64,000 nt of DNA from Eustoma russellianum (GCA_036186865.1 AP025047.1:30259543-30323542), one strand, 5' to 3'; positions 10,626 through 21,984 are shown, numbered from the stretch's first letter. Program-made: numbers and translations. Notes: a model not told the origin generated them from the sequence alone.

Positions 10626-11855
10626 ATGGCATCCACTAGCTATAACACCGTGCAAGAAGGAATGTCAACCATAAGGCCTCCTCTCTTTGACGGTGAGTCT
10701 TTTGTTCAATGGAAGGTAAGAATGAAACTTTTCTTTATGGCAATAGATATTGATCTTTGGTCGATTATAGAAGATGGTGCTTTTGTTCCATCTAAGTTAT
10801 CCACCGTAGACGGAGTTACACTAGAAGTTGTTAAATCTATACAAGAATATACAAGTGATGATAAAAAGAAACTTAGCATGAATGCTAGGGCTATGCAATT
10901 GCTCCTAAATGGATTAAGTAAGAGTGAGTCTAGCTATGTGTCAAACTGTTCTAGTGCACAAGAAATGTGGAGGATACTCGAAATGAAACACGAAGACACG
11001 AGTCAAGTAAAAGAGTCAAAGATAAACATGCTTATGTCCACACTTGAGTCGTTTAAACTATTGCCTAATGAATCTATTGTTGATATGGATCTACGTTTGA
11101 CTAACATCTACAATTCTTTTGAGTCTAGTAAAGCTTTTACCATGCAGGAAAAAGTACAGAAAGTCTTGCAAAGCCTTCCATCCGAGTGGGACTCTAAAGT
11201 AACGGCCATAGAAGAAAGCAAAGAGACTAAATCGATTAAGATGGAAGAACAAATTGGATCACTTAAGGTATATGAAAACAAACTTGCTTTAAGACATTGT
11301 GAGTCCATTTCTAATAATGATAGGGCTATAGCATTTAAATCAAACGAATACATCGTAGATGATAGTGACATAGATTCTGATGATAAGGACTTAATCACGA
11401 TGGCTAAAAGATTAAGAAAAATATTGAGAAAATCGATTAAACATAAGTCTACCTCATCTAAGGATTATAAAAATAAAAATAAAGAAATAAAGTGCTATGA
11501 ATGCGGCAAACTTGGACATCTATCATATGTCTGCCCTAATAAAGAAAAGCAAACAAACAAATACCCTGACAAGGATCGGAACAAGAATAGACTCGTCTCA
11601 GAACCTAAGCAAAGGAGAAGAGCCTTCAAAGCCTCCACTTGGAGTGACACATCCGACTCTGAGACTGATGATACGGAAGAACACAAGGCACAAGTATGCT
11701 TTACATCTAAAGCATCAAATGAGGTATCTTCCGACTCTGATTCCGATTCTGAATGTTCTTATGATGATTTATTTAGTCAGTATTTAGAATTGCATAAATT
11801 CACTAAGACTCTCGATAAGGAAAAGAAGCGATTAATTGAAGATAAAAACTGTTAG
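10626..11855 (+). CDS. Sirevirus-type Gag of element B
   Basis: This is a 409-residue Gag from ATG at 10626, intact to TAG. The N-terminus carries IRPPLFDGESFVQWKVRMKLF, then DLWSIIEDG, typical of copia gag (UBN2-type) proteins. The middle has VKESKINMLMSTLESFKLLPNESI and KVQKVLQSLPSEWDSKVTAIEE. The zinc knuckle CYECGKLGHLSYVC is complete (about 11491-11532). An acidic Ser/Asp-rich tail follows. The role is capsid formation and RNA packaging. The frame stops at an AAAAAC run near 11845-11850, and in the -1 frame the sequence stays open to 12517. This is either one indel or a frameshift site. It is the best-preserved Gag in the window. Confidence 0.88.
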   Translation: MASTSYNTVQEGMSTIRPPLFDGESFVQWKVRMKLFFMAIDIDLWSIIEDGAFVPSKLSTVDGVTLEVVKSIQEYTSDDKKKLSMNARAMQLLLNGLSKSESSYVSNCSSAQEMWRILEMKHEDTSQVKESKINMLMSTLESFKLLPNESIVDMDLRLTNIYNSFESSKAFTMQEKVQKVLQSLPSEWDSKVTAIEESKETKSIKMEEQIGSLKVYENKLALRHCESISNNDRAIAFKSNEYIVDDSDIDSDDKDLITMAKRLRKILRKSIKHKSTSSKDYKNKNKEIKCYECGKLGHLSYVCPNKEKQTNKYPDKDRNKNRLVSEPKQRRRAFKASTWSDTSDSETDDTEEHKAQVCFTSKASNEVSSDSDSDSECSYDDLFSQYLELHKFTKTLDKEKKRLIEDKNC

Positions 11856-12517
11856 AATCTTCTAACGATAATCTTATCGCTCAATTAAACGATTCAAAGA
11901 AAGAGTCATCATGCATCATCACTGCATTAAAGACAGAGATTTCATCATTAACCACTCAAAATAACAAAATGAAATCCGAGATTTCAAATTTGAAATCAAA
12001 GAATAAAGATCTAGAGAAAATGATGAAACAATTTGACACGGGATCTAACACGCTGCATCGTATTATCTTATCACAAAAGCATGATAGTGACAAAACAGGT
12101 TTGGGATACGTTGAGACAAATAAAGTATCCACCAAACCAACTAAGTTTTTTGTGTCTAAGAAAATAAACACCCCAAAGCCAAAAACGGCGTCTAAGATGA
12201 CGCAAAGACCTCTTCCCTCATCACGCCCCACTTCTTCATCATATCATGCGAAATACAATTTTGTACCATATAGATATGAAAAGAAAAGAGTGATGCATAC
12301 ACGGCATTCATTCCATCCACGCACTACGCACACAAACACAAGGACATATCAAAAACGTCCTACATATAATGCGTATAAAGGAGTTCTTGGCCAAAGGCCA
12401 GATACAGTTGCACCTAAAGTATATTATGTGGTGCTTTCATCACCTTTCTCACCTTTTGGAAGACTTAGAAGGGTCACCCAAATTTGGGTACCAAAAGGGA
12501 CATTTTCAAAGGGTTGA
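11856..12517 (+). CDS. post-Gag coiled-coil/linker frame of element B
   Basis: This frame lies -1 relative to gag. It starts with a heptad-like run rich in Leu, Lys and Asn (SEISNLKSKNKDLEKMMKQF, about 11973-12030). A basic, Pro/Thr/Tyr-rich segment follows, ending in QIWVPKGTF. In sireviruses this region joins Gag to the protease. The matching segment of C (50555-51259, minus) ends QVWIPKGT and continues to protease. Here it stops at 12515-12517, and the sequence jumps to the pol 3' end, so pol was deleted between about 12520 and 12545. No catalytic motif is present. Confidence 0.7.
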
Positions 12518-12559
12518 ATAAATAACCCTTACGAACACACGTTATATGAAATGCATGAT

Positions 12560-12782
12560 TTTTTCTTCTTCATCTTTACAAGCATCTTTTGATTTACTTT
12601 TCAAAATAAAGGGGAAGAGATAGCATGATTTAAGGGGAAGAGAGATACTGATTGCATAAATCAAGGGGAGCGGTTTTTGAAATTTAAAATTCAAATTTTG
12701 AATTTATGCATGATTGAAGAGGGAGCGATAGGATTTAAATCATGAGTATAGGTTATTTTGAAAATCATCAAAAGGGGGAGAT
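12560..12782 (+). other. multiple polypurine tracts of element B
   Basis: Repeated purine runs precede the 3' LTR: AAAGGGGAAGAGA (about 12607), TTAAGGGGAAGAGAGA, CAAGGGGAGCGG, GAAGAGGGAGCGA and finally AAAAGGGGGAGAT at 12770-12782, directly at the LTR. The last one is the likely plus-strand primer. Multiple tracts are a known sirevirus trait. Confidence 0.75.
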
Positions 12783-15700
12783 TGTAGAGAAAAAGGGGTT
12801 TGAGTGATTTTCAAATACATGATTTAAATGTGCTTAAAAACGTGCATGACATAAATGTGCATGATACATTGCATATTACTTGCCTTATATAATTCACATA
12901 TAATGTTGCCGTACTAACGAGCCATGAAGCTGTAAAGCTTACATCAAATGGCAAACATTTGTTGTGTTTACACTAGTTTCAGGTGCCACCATTAATGAAC
13001 TAAACTAGTTCATTAAGTGAAGTACTTAGTTAATTAAACTAAGTAGTTCATTAAAGGAAGCTACATTTGGAAAAGGCACAAAGGCAACAAGGCTAAAGAA
13101 GGAAAGTCTTCTCCTCCTCTCCTCATTCATTATACACGCCATATACATATATAAATACATATATTTTCAGATTTTTTGAAAAAGACACATACACAGGTAT
13201 TCCAACGTACTACCGACACGTTTATATTTTACGTACGTACGTTAACGTCACACCACCATACTTAACTCATATTTATGAGTATATTCAGGTCCTATATCAT
13301 ATGATATAAGTCATGGTGATGACAAATTTAAATACGACACGATAAAAGGTTCTAAACCAAAAATTATCGTATCGGGCGAATACCAAAACTTTGCCAACGT
13401 GTCACGTACTTGCCATAAATAGATGGCCAGCCCCTACACTTCAAAAATACCTATAAATTTTGTGGCTATGATGTTATTTCCAGCCATGAAATCATTCCAT
13501 GTTGGCACACACAAATCACCCCACATTAAGGCCAAATTGTGGAGATTCCAATTTCAATTTTGTCACATGTCTAGGCGCCACTTTAATCAGCCTTATAAGC
13601 TGAATATTAAAGTATATATTATCTATATTATGTGTAACATAATATATATAACATGTGCAAAAATTTGGAATTCAATTAGAGAAAAATCAGGTAATCGATA
13701 AACATAGAAAATTTGGTTTTCTACGTACACAATACATGGAACATTTTTGGCACATCATACGATACGTATCTAGACACTTTTTACATATTTCATACATCTT
13801 AAAGTGTTCTAGAAAATTAAATTAAGGGGTGATTGGAATATAGCATGTGTGTATTAATGTGCACTATTTTACAAAGTTTGCAAAAATAAAATTCAGCACA
13901 TGCATATACATGTTGGACACGCCTATACATCTGAGATGGAGCATATGTGGAGCCTTGTTGGCATATTGATTGGTCAAGAATCAATCATACAATGTTAGTG
14001 ATTCAAAGAAAGAAGCTACAAAAGGTAAGGTTTCAAACTTTGTCTCATTTGAAACACATGTTGAAAATTCAGCATGTAGAATTATGGCTGGCCGAATTTC
14101 TCTATTAATTAGGCTATATTTTGTGTCTTGAATTATGTGGATAATTGGAAGAAGAAATGGAAGAAATTTTAATGAAATACAAAGCCATAAATTGTGATAT
14201 TTTGAATATCACACATGCTGAAATTTTTCAGCATGTGTGGAATGTACCTTGGCCGATTTTATGGCCACATTGATGTCCAAATTTCATTTCCAATTTGATA
14301 AGAATATTTGCTACTAATTGGTGATTTATTTTAAAAATAAAAATCAAAGAAAATTGGAAATAATCTGAAGTAAGAAGCCATGTATCACATGCTGAAATTT
14401 CAGCATGTTAACTAGGTTTAATGGCCGAATTCTTTCCTCTTTTTGTGAGAAAATTATCTTGCTAACTTTATGTGACAATCTTGTGGATTATAGAAATTAT
14501 TCTATGTTGATTTTTGGCACATGTTTTTAGTGAAATAATCAGATTTTCCAAGTCATCAAATGATGACAACATTCAACCAATCATGAAGTGCCAAGTAAGC
14601 AGAGGTTAAATGATCATCCAATGAGAAGATGCCAAGTAAGCAAGATCATGTCACATTGATGTCATACATTCTCCCAAGGACTTCGAAGACAATTTTCAAG
14701 AGGGGAGTGCACTAGAGGGGGACGGCCATATGTGTTAAAAAGGAAGGAGATGAGCAAAACAATGACAAGAACAAGTGTTGCAAATTGAAAGATCAAAAGT
14801 GTTCTAGCCTTCTTCTTCTACACTCTCTTTCTTTCTTCTTCTTGAAAGCTTATTGTACTTACATTCATATTCTTGAATAGGCTTGTCTTATACCACCACA
14901 TACTCTATATCTTTGTAAAAGATTGATCAAGGTGTGATCAATCTTCATTCTTGCAAGGCGGTGGTGTTCGTGCGAATTGTATTCATCGTACAAGGTTTGT
15001 AAAGGGGTTGAGTTGGCGTGTAACTCCATTAACCCTGTGGTAAGGTGCACTTGCATGTGTGACTAGTGTGAACCGAGGAAGATGTTCCTCGAAGACTGGA
15101 GTAGGTTGTTTATAACCGAACCAGTATAAAATTCTCGGTGTCATTTACTTTCTGCACTTATATTCTGTTTCAGCACTGTTTACTCTTTTTGTTTACGTTT
15201 GTAAAAATAGTAAACGATTTTCAAAAACTACGAACATTTCCAGAAACATATCCGCATGTCCTAGCTTTAATTTGGCACAAGTTTCAACCCTTTTGGATAA
15301 GTATATGTCAATCAAACATCCAAAGTTCTGAGACTGGTGTAGTCTGATTTTCAGGTTTGCAAAGGTTGAGACTTTGAGTGTATTTGACTAACTTCCCGAA
15401 AGAATTTTTCAAAACTGTTTCAACCCATTCAAATACAACATATAAGAGGTTAGTGGTTAAAATTTCAGAGCAATTGGAGTTAAATACAAATAGGAATAAA
15501 TTTTTGAAATCAGTCTACCTTTTGTGGCAGACTCGCACAATCTGACCACCAACGATTTCTGAAGGGGTTAGAGGTTGAATTTAAATCTGAAATTTTTAGA
15601 AGACACTCATAACATCTAAGGCTAAGTTCTCTCCAAATTTTAGAATTTTTGAAGACCTACAACCTAGTTTTAAAAACGTTTTAAAACTGGTCCTGAAAAC

Positions 15701-15808
15701 AGAAACTGTTTTCAGAAGTTGGGTTTTTGGTTCAAACTAATTTTAAAAACCACATTTTCCGCACCCACTATTCAACCCCCCTTCTAGTGGTGCCTTGCAG
15801 ATCCTACA
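12783..15808 (+). repeat. 3' LTR of element B (3026 bp)
   Basis: It starts TGTAGAGAAAAAGG and ends GCAGATCCTACA, followed by the TCACA duplication. Compared with the 5' LTR it keeps a perfect 22-bp palindrome at 14387-14408, of which the 5' LTR has lost one half. Small open frames inside (for example 13423-13701) also occur in the LTRs of C in degraded form and are not genes. Confidence 0.93.
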
Positions 15809-15813
15809 TCACA

Positions 15814-16444
15814 CACTAGACGTGGTATATCTTTTGCAGTAGGAAAAATAAGTCAATTTATTTCATAGTCCTACTAATGGGAATTTGCAAGGTGTTCTAA
15901 GAATCTGCAGGTATTTGAAGAACTCTTCGGGAGAGGGATCGATATTTAGGAAGAATATAGATAGAGGTGTATCTATATACACTGATGCAGACTGGGGTAA
16001 TTTTAAGGGGGACATGAGATTAACCACTAGCTATGCAACTTATGTTTGTGAAAACTTGGTCAGTTGAAAGAGCAAAGAGCAGCCCATTGTCTCAAGGAGC
16101 ACTATAGAATCAGAGTTAAGGACTCTTGCTCTTGGAGTCTTTGAAGGAGTATAGATCAGGAAGGTTATAAATGATTGGAGCTTAAGCTTTCATTACCTCT
16201 CAACATATTATGTGATAACAAGTCTGCCATCAACGTAACAGAAAATCCAGTACATCATGGCAGATCAAAATACGTGGATATAGATAAACATTTTATCCGG
16301 GAAATGATTGAAGAAGGCACTATCAATTTACTATATGTCTCAACAAAGGAACAGATTGCAGATTTTCCTACTAAACTAGTTTCAGTAAGTGCTTTCAGAA
16401 CGCTAATGAACAAGCTTAACTGCATAGATATTTATGCTAATTAA
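15814..16444 (+). pseudogene. copia A RNase H, fragment
   Basis: This continues the domain broken at 7559 by element B. Motifs are ISQFIS, RYLKNSSGEGSIF, IYTDADWGN (catalytic Asp, about 15974-16000), STIESELR and ILCDNKSAINVTENPVHHGRSK split over 16208-16270. The C-terminal part is VSTKEQIADFPTKLV. A stop lies at about 16066 where SWKSK is expected, with another near 16150. The frame ends at TAA 16442, next to a polypurine tract and the 3' LTR. Confidence 0.85.
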
Positions 16445-16457
16445 GCTTGATGGAGAG

Positions 16458-16781
16458 TGTTGAAATTCATGGATCAAATGCCTAAGGCCTCCTCTGATCA
16501 GTCCATGGAGCAAGACAAAATTTGCAGCAACATAATGCAGAGTCTCGATATTTCGTCGAACACTTTCATAATTGAATCAAACACTTTGGGATCATGGATG
16601 GTGTAATCATCGGATTTGTTTATTTTTATTTCTTAATTGTAATAAAGATATAGGTTAGATTATTTGTATATTTTATATAAAGAAATCGGATTATAGATGA
16701 GAAAGAGAGAAAAAGTAGCCGTTGGGTGATGGGATGTCGTTATGGCCGTTGGTGAGTCACTAAGGCTTTGTACCACGCCTC

Positions 16782-16832
<51 letters not shown>

Positions 16833-16914
16833 AACATTGAATAAACATATTATAAGCCTTTTGAACTTATTTTTCATCATCTTCTTCTTCTATGTTGAGT
16901 ATACAACTACAACA
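16458..16914 (+). repeat. 3' LTR of copia A
   Basis: It follows a short purine tract (GATGGAGAG, 16449-16457). It begins TGTTGAAATTC and ends ACTACAACA, giving inverted ends TGTTG/CAACA. The size, 457 bp, fits a short-LTR copia. The end is inferred from the inverted termini because the 5' LTR is outside the window. Confidence 0.65.
16783..16829. repeat. (TA)n microsatellite
   Basis: A run of about 23 TA units lies inside the copia A LTR. Confidence 0.95.
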
Positions 16915-17690
16915 ATCATGACAGTGTAGACTTGTCTAAAACTTTGGTAAGTACAGATCGGTTCGTAAGGTGTACTCTTCCGTTTCCTTTTAACATTTTG
17001 GTATGGTTAGCAATTACAATATGAGTACTTGGTTATCCTGTTAATGTTTCCACGTTTCTTCATTTCTGTTTTTCATTTTGGTCAGTGAAAAAAGACTCTT
17101 CTTTTTTTCTTTTACCTTTTCAATAGCAGATCGACTTCATAGCAACATGAAACCATGTGACTTAAGCCAATTTCCTTTCGCTTGTGTCTCACTGATGCAT
17201 CTCTACCTGTCAATCCTCACAATTTATACGATTCAATGCAAGATCTCATTTCAAGAAGGCTTTCTTAGGAAAAGTGACTCGGACTAATAAAGTTCTTTCG
17301 TAAAATTAAATTTTCTTGATTTTGCATTAATAATCTACGACAATGTCCATCAATAATAATGTCATTTAGACATTTGTTCTACGGATGTGCTTCGAATGTT
17401 TTCAGCAGTGTTATCTCTGTTTTAGTAATAGACTCTTTAACCTTTGAAGTTTCAACATGTAGAGATATCTCTATATAAAAAAAAAGGAACATGTATAGAC
17501 ACCATTTAACTACACAACCTGAGGCTTCTTGAGGATTATTAGTGATTTTGTGCAGATATATGATCAGGATTTCATTAAAAGAATTTGACATCAATTTATC
17601 GATCAGTTTGGACTATGAGGCCAAGTGTTTTAAATAGTAGGAGCACCTTCACACAATTACAATGGATTAAAAGAAAAAAGAAAAAGAGCT
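16915..17690. other. unassigned spacer
   Basis: This is AT-rich sequence between the copia A LTR and the RTE fragment. I find no coding motif, repeat boundary or RNA gene. Short open frames here lack any recognisable domain. Confidence 0.5.
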
Positions 17691-17695
17691 CATTT

Positions 17696-18886
17696 CTTTT
17701 TGTTGTTGTCCTAGACGAGTTGTCAAAGCCGATCCAAGAGACAGTCTCATAGTGTATGGTTTTTGCCGACGATATTGTATTAGTTACAAAAAGTAGATGT
17801 AACCTAAGTATGAGACTAGAGGAATACGAGGTGCTTGAGAGGAAAAAGACCTAAGGATTAGTTGTTCTAAGACTGAGTATCTGCACTGCGACTTCAGCGG
17901 CGCAGCCGACGATGAAAATTGACAACTCACCATCGAGGGTCAAGTGGTCCCAAAGGTAAGTAAGTTCAAGTATCTAGGATCATTTGTACAGAAAGATGGG
18001 GACACAGAGAGTGACGTAGCACACCAAGTTCAGACATGTTGGTGTAGGTGGAGGGCGGCTTCAGGAGTGCTGTGTGACAAGAATTTCCTACTAAATTAAA
18101 GGAAAAATTTTATAGGGTGACAGTGTGGTCGGCAATGTTATGTGAAACAGACTGTTAGGCCATCAAGAGGATGCAGTCACAGAAGATAGAAGTGGCTGAG
18201 ATGAGGATGCTGAGGTGGATGTGTGGGCATAAAAGGCTAGACATGATAATAAATGAGGTATACAGAGAAAGGTTAGAGGTGGCTAGTATAACAAATAAGA
18301 TAAGAGAGGGAAGTCTGAGATGGTTTGGGCATGTCAAGAGGAGACAGAAAATGGCGCCTGTCAGAGTAATTGAAAGCGTCACTGTAGAAGAGAAGAGGAG
18401 TAAAGGCAGGCCCAAACTGATGTGGGAGGAGCAGATTAGGTATGACTTATTAGAGTTGCACCTTTCGGAGGACATGATCTAGAATAGGAGTTCATTGAGA
18501 CAGATGATTATGGTTAAGAGGGGTAGACAAGATATAGGGGCACCCTAGAGCATACTTAGAGGATTAGATAGTATTTACACTTTAGGTTGACTTTGCATAT
18601 TTTTGTTTCGGTCTTTTTCTTTCAAATATTTATGCATACCCACTGTTATGACTATTTTAATATCGGAAGACTTCTGTTTATGTTTAATGAAATCTCTCCA
18701 CTAGTACATATTCCTATTATTATGCTATTTATGCAGGTACATATAGAGCCGGGGGTCTCACTGAATGCAAATTCTCTATCCCTTGGGGTGGAGGTATTGT
18801 TTGCTTGCCTCTCACCCCCTAGAACCTAGCGATAGCTTTTGCTGTCATCAGGATATACTGGGTATGATTGTTGTTGTTGTATATAT
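17696..18886 (+). pseudogene. RTE-clade LINE, 3' portion (reverse transcriptase C-terminus and tail)
   Basis: This non-LTR retrotransposon is 5'-truncated. It starts within the reverse transcriptase at VLDELSKPIQETV. The catalytic block MVFADDIVLV lies at about 17757-17786. Across several frameshifts come SKFKYLGSFVQKDGDT-type sequence and the diagnostic RTE C-terminus, open at 18171-18482. That part includes EMRMLRWMCG, IREGSLRWFGHVKRRQKMAP and GRPKLMWEEQIRYDLLEL. The 3' untranslated tail carries GAGCCGGGGGTCTC and ends in ACTGGGTATGA plus (TTG)n at about 18868-18880. No target duplication was found, so the 5' boundary is approximate. Confidence 0.85.
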
Positions 18887-19049
18887 TTTTAGCATTTACT
18901 ATTTTGAAAAAGAACCGAACTTACTACTAGAATGTTAAGAGGCTTGCTCTGCACGGAAAAAGAATGCCTTCAAGAAAAAACTCACTTAATGGCCTGTATC
19001 GTTTATTCTATTCTTTACCTCGACTAATAGTGTATGTAAAATATACGTG

Positions 19050-19371
19050 TACAACAACAACACATACCCAGTATCTCCCAGCAACAGTAAGGCTTTTGCT
19101 AGGGTCTAGAGAGGATGATAGGCAGGCAAACAATACCTCAATCCCAAAGGATGGAGAGTTTGCTTACCGCGTGACCGCCGGCTCTATATGTACCTACATA
19201 GCCAAATAATGAAAGACAAATAATGAATGACATAGACAAACACAAAAAAAGTGTAAAGTCCAACCTAAAGTTGAGAGAGTATGTAAGCCTCTAACTATAC
19301 TCTAACGTGTCCTTATATCTTGCCTAAACCTCGTTAACCTTAATCTTCCGTCTCCATGAACTCCTATTCTG
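19050..19371 (-). mobile_element. RTE LINE 3' end, minus strand (copy 2, part 1)
   Basis: On the minus strand this is the end of an RTE element. It holds the segment after the reverse-transcriptase stop, the tail with GAGCCGGCGGTCAC, and the CTGGGTATGTG plus (TTG)n end at about 19050. It matches 18475-18880 in reverse. It is interrupted at 19371 by Sirevirus D, whose TTCTG duplication is 19367-19371. The copy resumes at 44293 and again at 53983. Confidence 0.8.
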
Positions 19372-19486
19372 TGTTGAGAAATATGTTTGGATAATTTTCA
19401 AAGTCATGATTTTAAGTGGTGATTGCATAAATATATCATACATGGTGTTATATGTGATTAAAAGTTGAAAAGGTTAAGGAAAATGA

Positions 19487-19745
19487 CATCGATCTCTGAG
19501 ATTGTTGCACTTCGATCGATTGATGTACTTCGATCCCTCACATCAATCGATACATGTAAAGCAATAAAAGTTCAAGACCTTATGGTGAGACATTGATCTC
19601 TAAACCTGACACACATCGATCGATGGATGTATACATCGAACCCTCACTTCGATCGATCGATGTAGGTCACAGACAAATTCTGAAACTCACTGTGAGACAT
19701 CGATCTCTGAAGATGAGGCACTTCGATCGATCGATGTCTAGGGTT
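19487..19745. repeat. GATC-rich palindromic module array in D LTR
   Basis: Several modules repeat the core CGATCGATCGATG (some mutated), separated by short phrases such as GAGACATCGATCTCTGA. The array recurs in the 3' LTR at 27118-27365, and a related array lies at about 57660-58080 in the LTR of F. Confidence 0.8.
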
Positions 19746-20874
19746 TTTAGAAATATTTTTCTAAAATGTATAAAATGGTTGTTTTCATTTTTATATGATT
19801 TATACATGTTCATTATGTGAGTATTATATGTTTTTGATGATTTTAAATGTCTTGTGATTAATGTGACTTGGAAGTTTCTACAACTTACTAAAAAGGGCAA
19901 AATTGGTATTTTGAGTTTTGTAGGGACATGATATGGTGAAAATACTTCAAAGACATATTCTTATCTTATTCATCATAACAAAGGTGTTATAATATTCATT
20001 TCTGACCATCGGGGTCATTTCTGGAGTTTTCTGTCACCATGGGCATTTTGGCCATTTCACCCCTGAGGGTATTTTTGGTATTTTCACTCAAGGAATCTCT
20101 TGAGTATATTATTATCATCATTCTGAAGTTGAGTTGTGATTATTTTGAAGATGATATGGTGATTTTATATTATTTCTCTCACATGATGATATTATTGACT
20201 ATAGCAGGATATGCGACGAGTTGTGATGTCACATTCTATTTCTTTCTTGAAGACCCTCTTATATATGTTATGGGAGCATATTTATCATCATATTTTAGAA
20301 AATAGAAAGGTGTTCAAGGTGTGCAAATGATCACAACATATAAGAAGAAATATTAGGAATTTTGGTGTTACATGTTGACATAATCTTGTAAATTATTATT
20401 TGGTGATTTCTTCTTCAAACATCTGAATTGATACACATATATGCAAGCCTCCAAACGTGTATAAACAGGTGAAAATGATGTGTAATTCATTTTGTGAGTT
20501 GGTGACAAGTAGACCAACCAAAAAGTAGCTAGTTGGCAAAAATTGCCAAAAAAAAAATTCAAAAGAGGTGCCAACGGCTATGGCTAGTCTTGGCAGATTT
20601 TTTGAGTCAAAATGCAGCTCCCACATGCCTATTCTTTTGCAGGGAGTTGAGGATATCTTGGTGGTATTGTCCCTTAGCATTATCTTCATTTTTCAAGCAG
20701 AATTCCAAGTCATTTTTGGTGATAAAAATCGGCCAACATTATGTTCAAGGTGAACCAATTATGTTGTCTCATTTTGCCAAGTGTACAAGGTCAACCAATG
20801 ATGTGAAGACGACTTGGACTTGATAATGAAGATGGTGACACATGTGCATTCTTATCTACAAGGCTCAATTCACA

Positions 20875-20884
20875 CTATAAATAG
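20875..20884 (+). promoter_or_regulatory. TATA box of D LTR promoter
   Basis: CTATAAATAG is conserved in the other LTR at 42717-42726, surrounded by identical flanks (TTCACA and GAGGCAATGG). This is the likely element promoter. Confidence 0.6.
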
Positions 20885-21972
20885 GAGGCAATGGGGAAAA
20901 AGATGAAACACACTTAAAGCTCTCTTGAAAGCATTTGTTGATTTGTACAGCTATCATCTTCATCTTGTTGTTCTTGTTTCATTCTTTGTAGCAACGGGTT
21001 CTTGTTGTATTTTTTCAGCTACACGCCTTTTAAGCTTCATTTGTAAGATTGATTAGCCAATTCTATAAGGCTACATCAATAGGTGGTAGAGGTGTTGTAA
21101 CTAGGTGTTGCATAGAAGGTGTTCATCTAAGTCTTGAATAGGGTTGGTGTATAACCCAAGGATCAAGCTTGGTTCTTGTTGTAAGTTGATTCACACCATA
21201 GTGAAATCCAAGGAAAGGTGTTCCTCGGGACTGGAGTAGGTCACATTGACCGAACCAGGATAAATTCTTGGTGTCTTTATCTTGTTTCTACATTTCTGCA
21301 TTCTGCCTGTTTTTACTGCAGTTTTCACACAACTTATCACGTTTTGAAAAAATAGCTAAACACTTTCGAAATTCGTGATTTTTGGTGGAATTATACTTCA
21401 AACTGTTAGCTTTCATGTGCAACAAGAATCACTTGATTTGAGCAAGGAAAAGTTAGTCTTTCAATCTTTGCAAGATAACTGCTCCAATCTGGCTGCAATC
21501 TGACCAGTTTTGAGAAAACTTGATTTTTGTTTTAACCAAGAATTGTTTAAGGTCAAGACCTTTTGGAAACATCAACTACACATCCTAAGTAGTGTTTTGA
21601 TATAAATATCAACCTTTTTGGCTGAGTATTCAAAGAGAAACATGTTTCCAAAAAGCAGAAACATTTTGTCCGGTTCTGTCGAGATTGACCATCGAAATCT
21701 TTTTATTTGTTTGAAGGGCCAAATGTTCTTATTTTTATCTGAGTTTTGGACAAAGTCTTGCCAAGACGTGGAAGTTCAATTCTGGAAATTTTTATAATTT
21801 TTGGAGTAGTATTCACTGATTTGTGAATTTTTCAAATACAGGTTCTGAATCTGAGGTGGTCTCATATTCTGTTTTCAAAGGGGATTTTTATCAAGGGTAG
21901 TAGCTTAATTTCCGCTAACCAGTATTCGCCCTCCCTCTAGTGGTGTTTAGTACAGGTTCATGGTCCTACGAT

Positions 21973-21984
21973 TGGTATCTGAGC
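21973..21984 (+). other. primer-binding site of element D
   Basis: TGGTATCTGAGC lies two bases after the 5' LTR and differs by one base from the Met-tRNA primer site TGGTATCAGAGC. Confidence 0.75.

Larger units (their letters stand above)
7560..15808 (+). mobile_element. Element B: Sirevirus-like copia with 3-kb LTRs, gag-only (non-autonomous)
   Basis: This is a complete LTR element of 8249 bp. LTRs begin TGTAGAG and end CCTACA, and the element is flanked by TCACA duplications (7555-7559 and 15809-15813). The 2.2-kb interior carries a primer site, gag, a coiled-coil linker frame and several polypurine tracts. There is no protease, integrase, reverse transcriptase or RNase H. The gag type, the multiple AAGGGGA-type tracts and the LTR tail (CTATTCAACCCC then CTTCTAGTGG) fit the SIRE/Maximus lineage. 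The LTRs share long identical blocks, so insertion was fairly recent. Element C has related LTRs and would be a relative carrying pol. Confidence 0.93.
19372..21970 (+). repeat. 5' LTR of element D (2599 bp)
   Basis: It runs from TGTTGAGAAATATG to TTCATGGTCCTACG and is paired with 27004-27710 plus 41926-44292. It contains an array of ATCGATCGAT-type palindromes (19487-19745) and a TATA box at 20875. Confidence 0.92.

Noticed and set aside
13423..13701. Small frame in the B LTR, with relatives in the C LTRs (46182-46370, 53131-53319)
   Set aside because: Shared only because the LTRs are related. Frame and ends are not maintained (stops and indels), so an LTR-encoded protein is unlikely, although comparison across more copies could test it.
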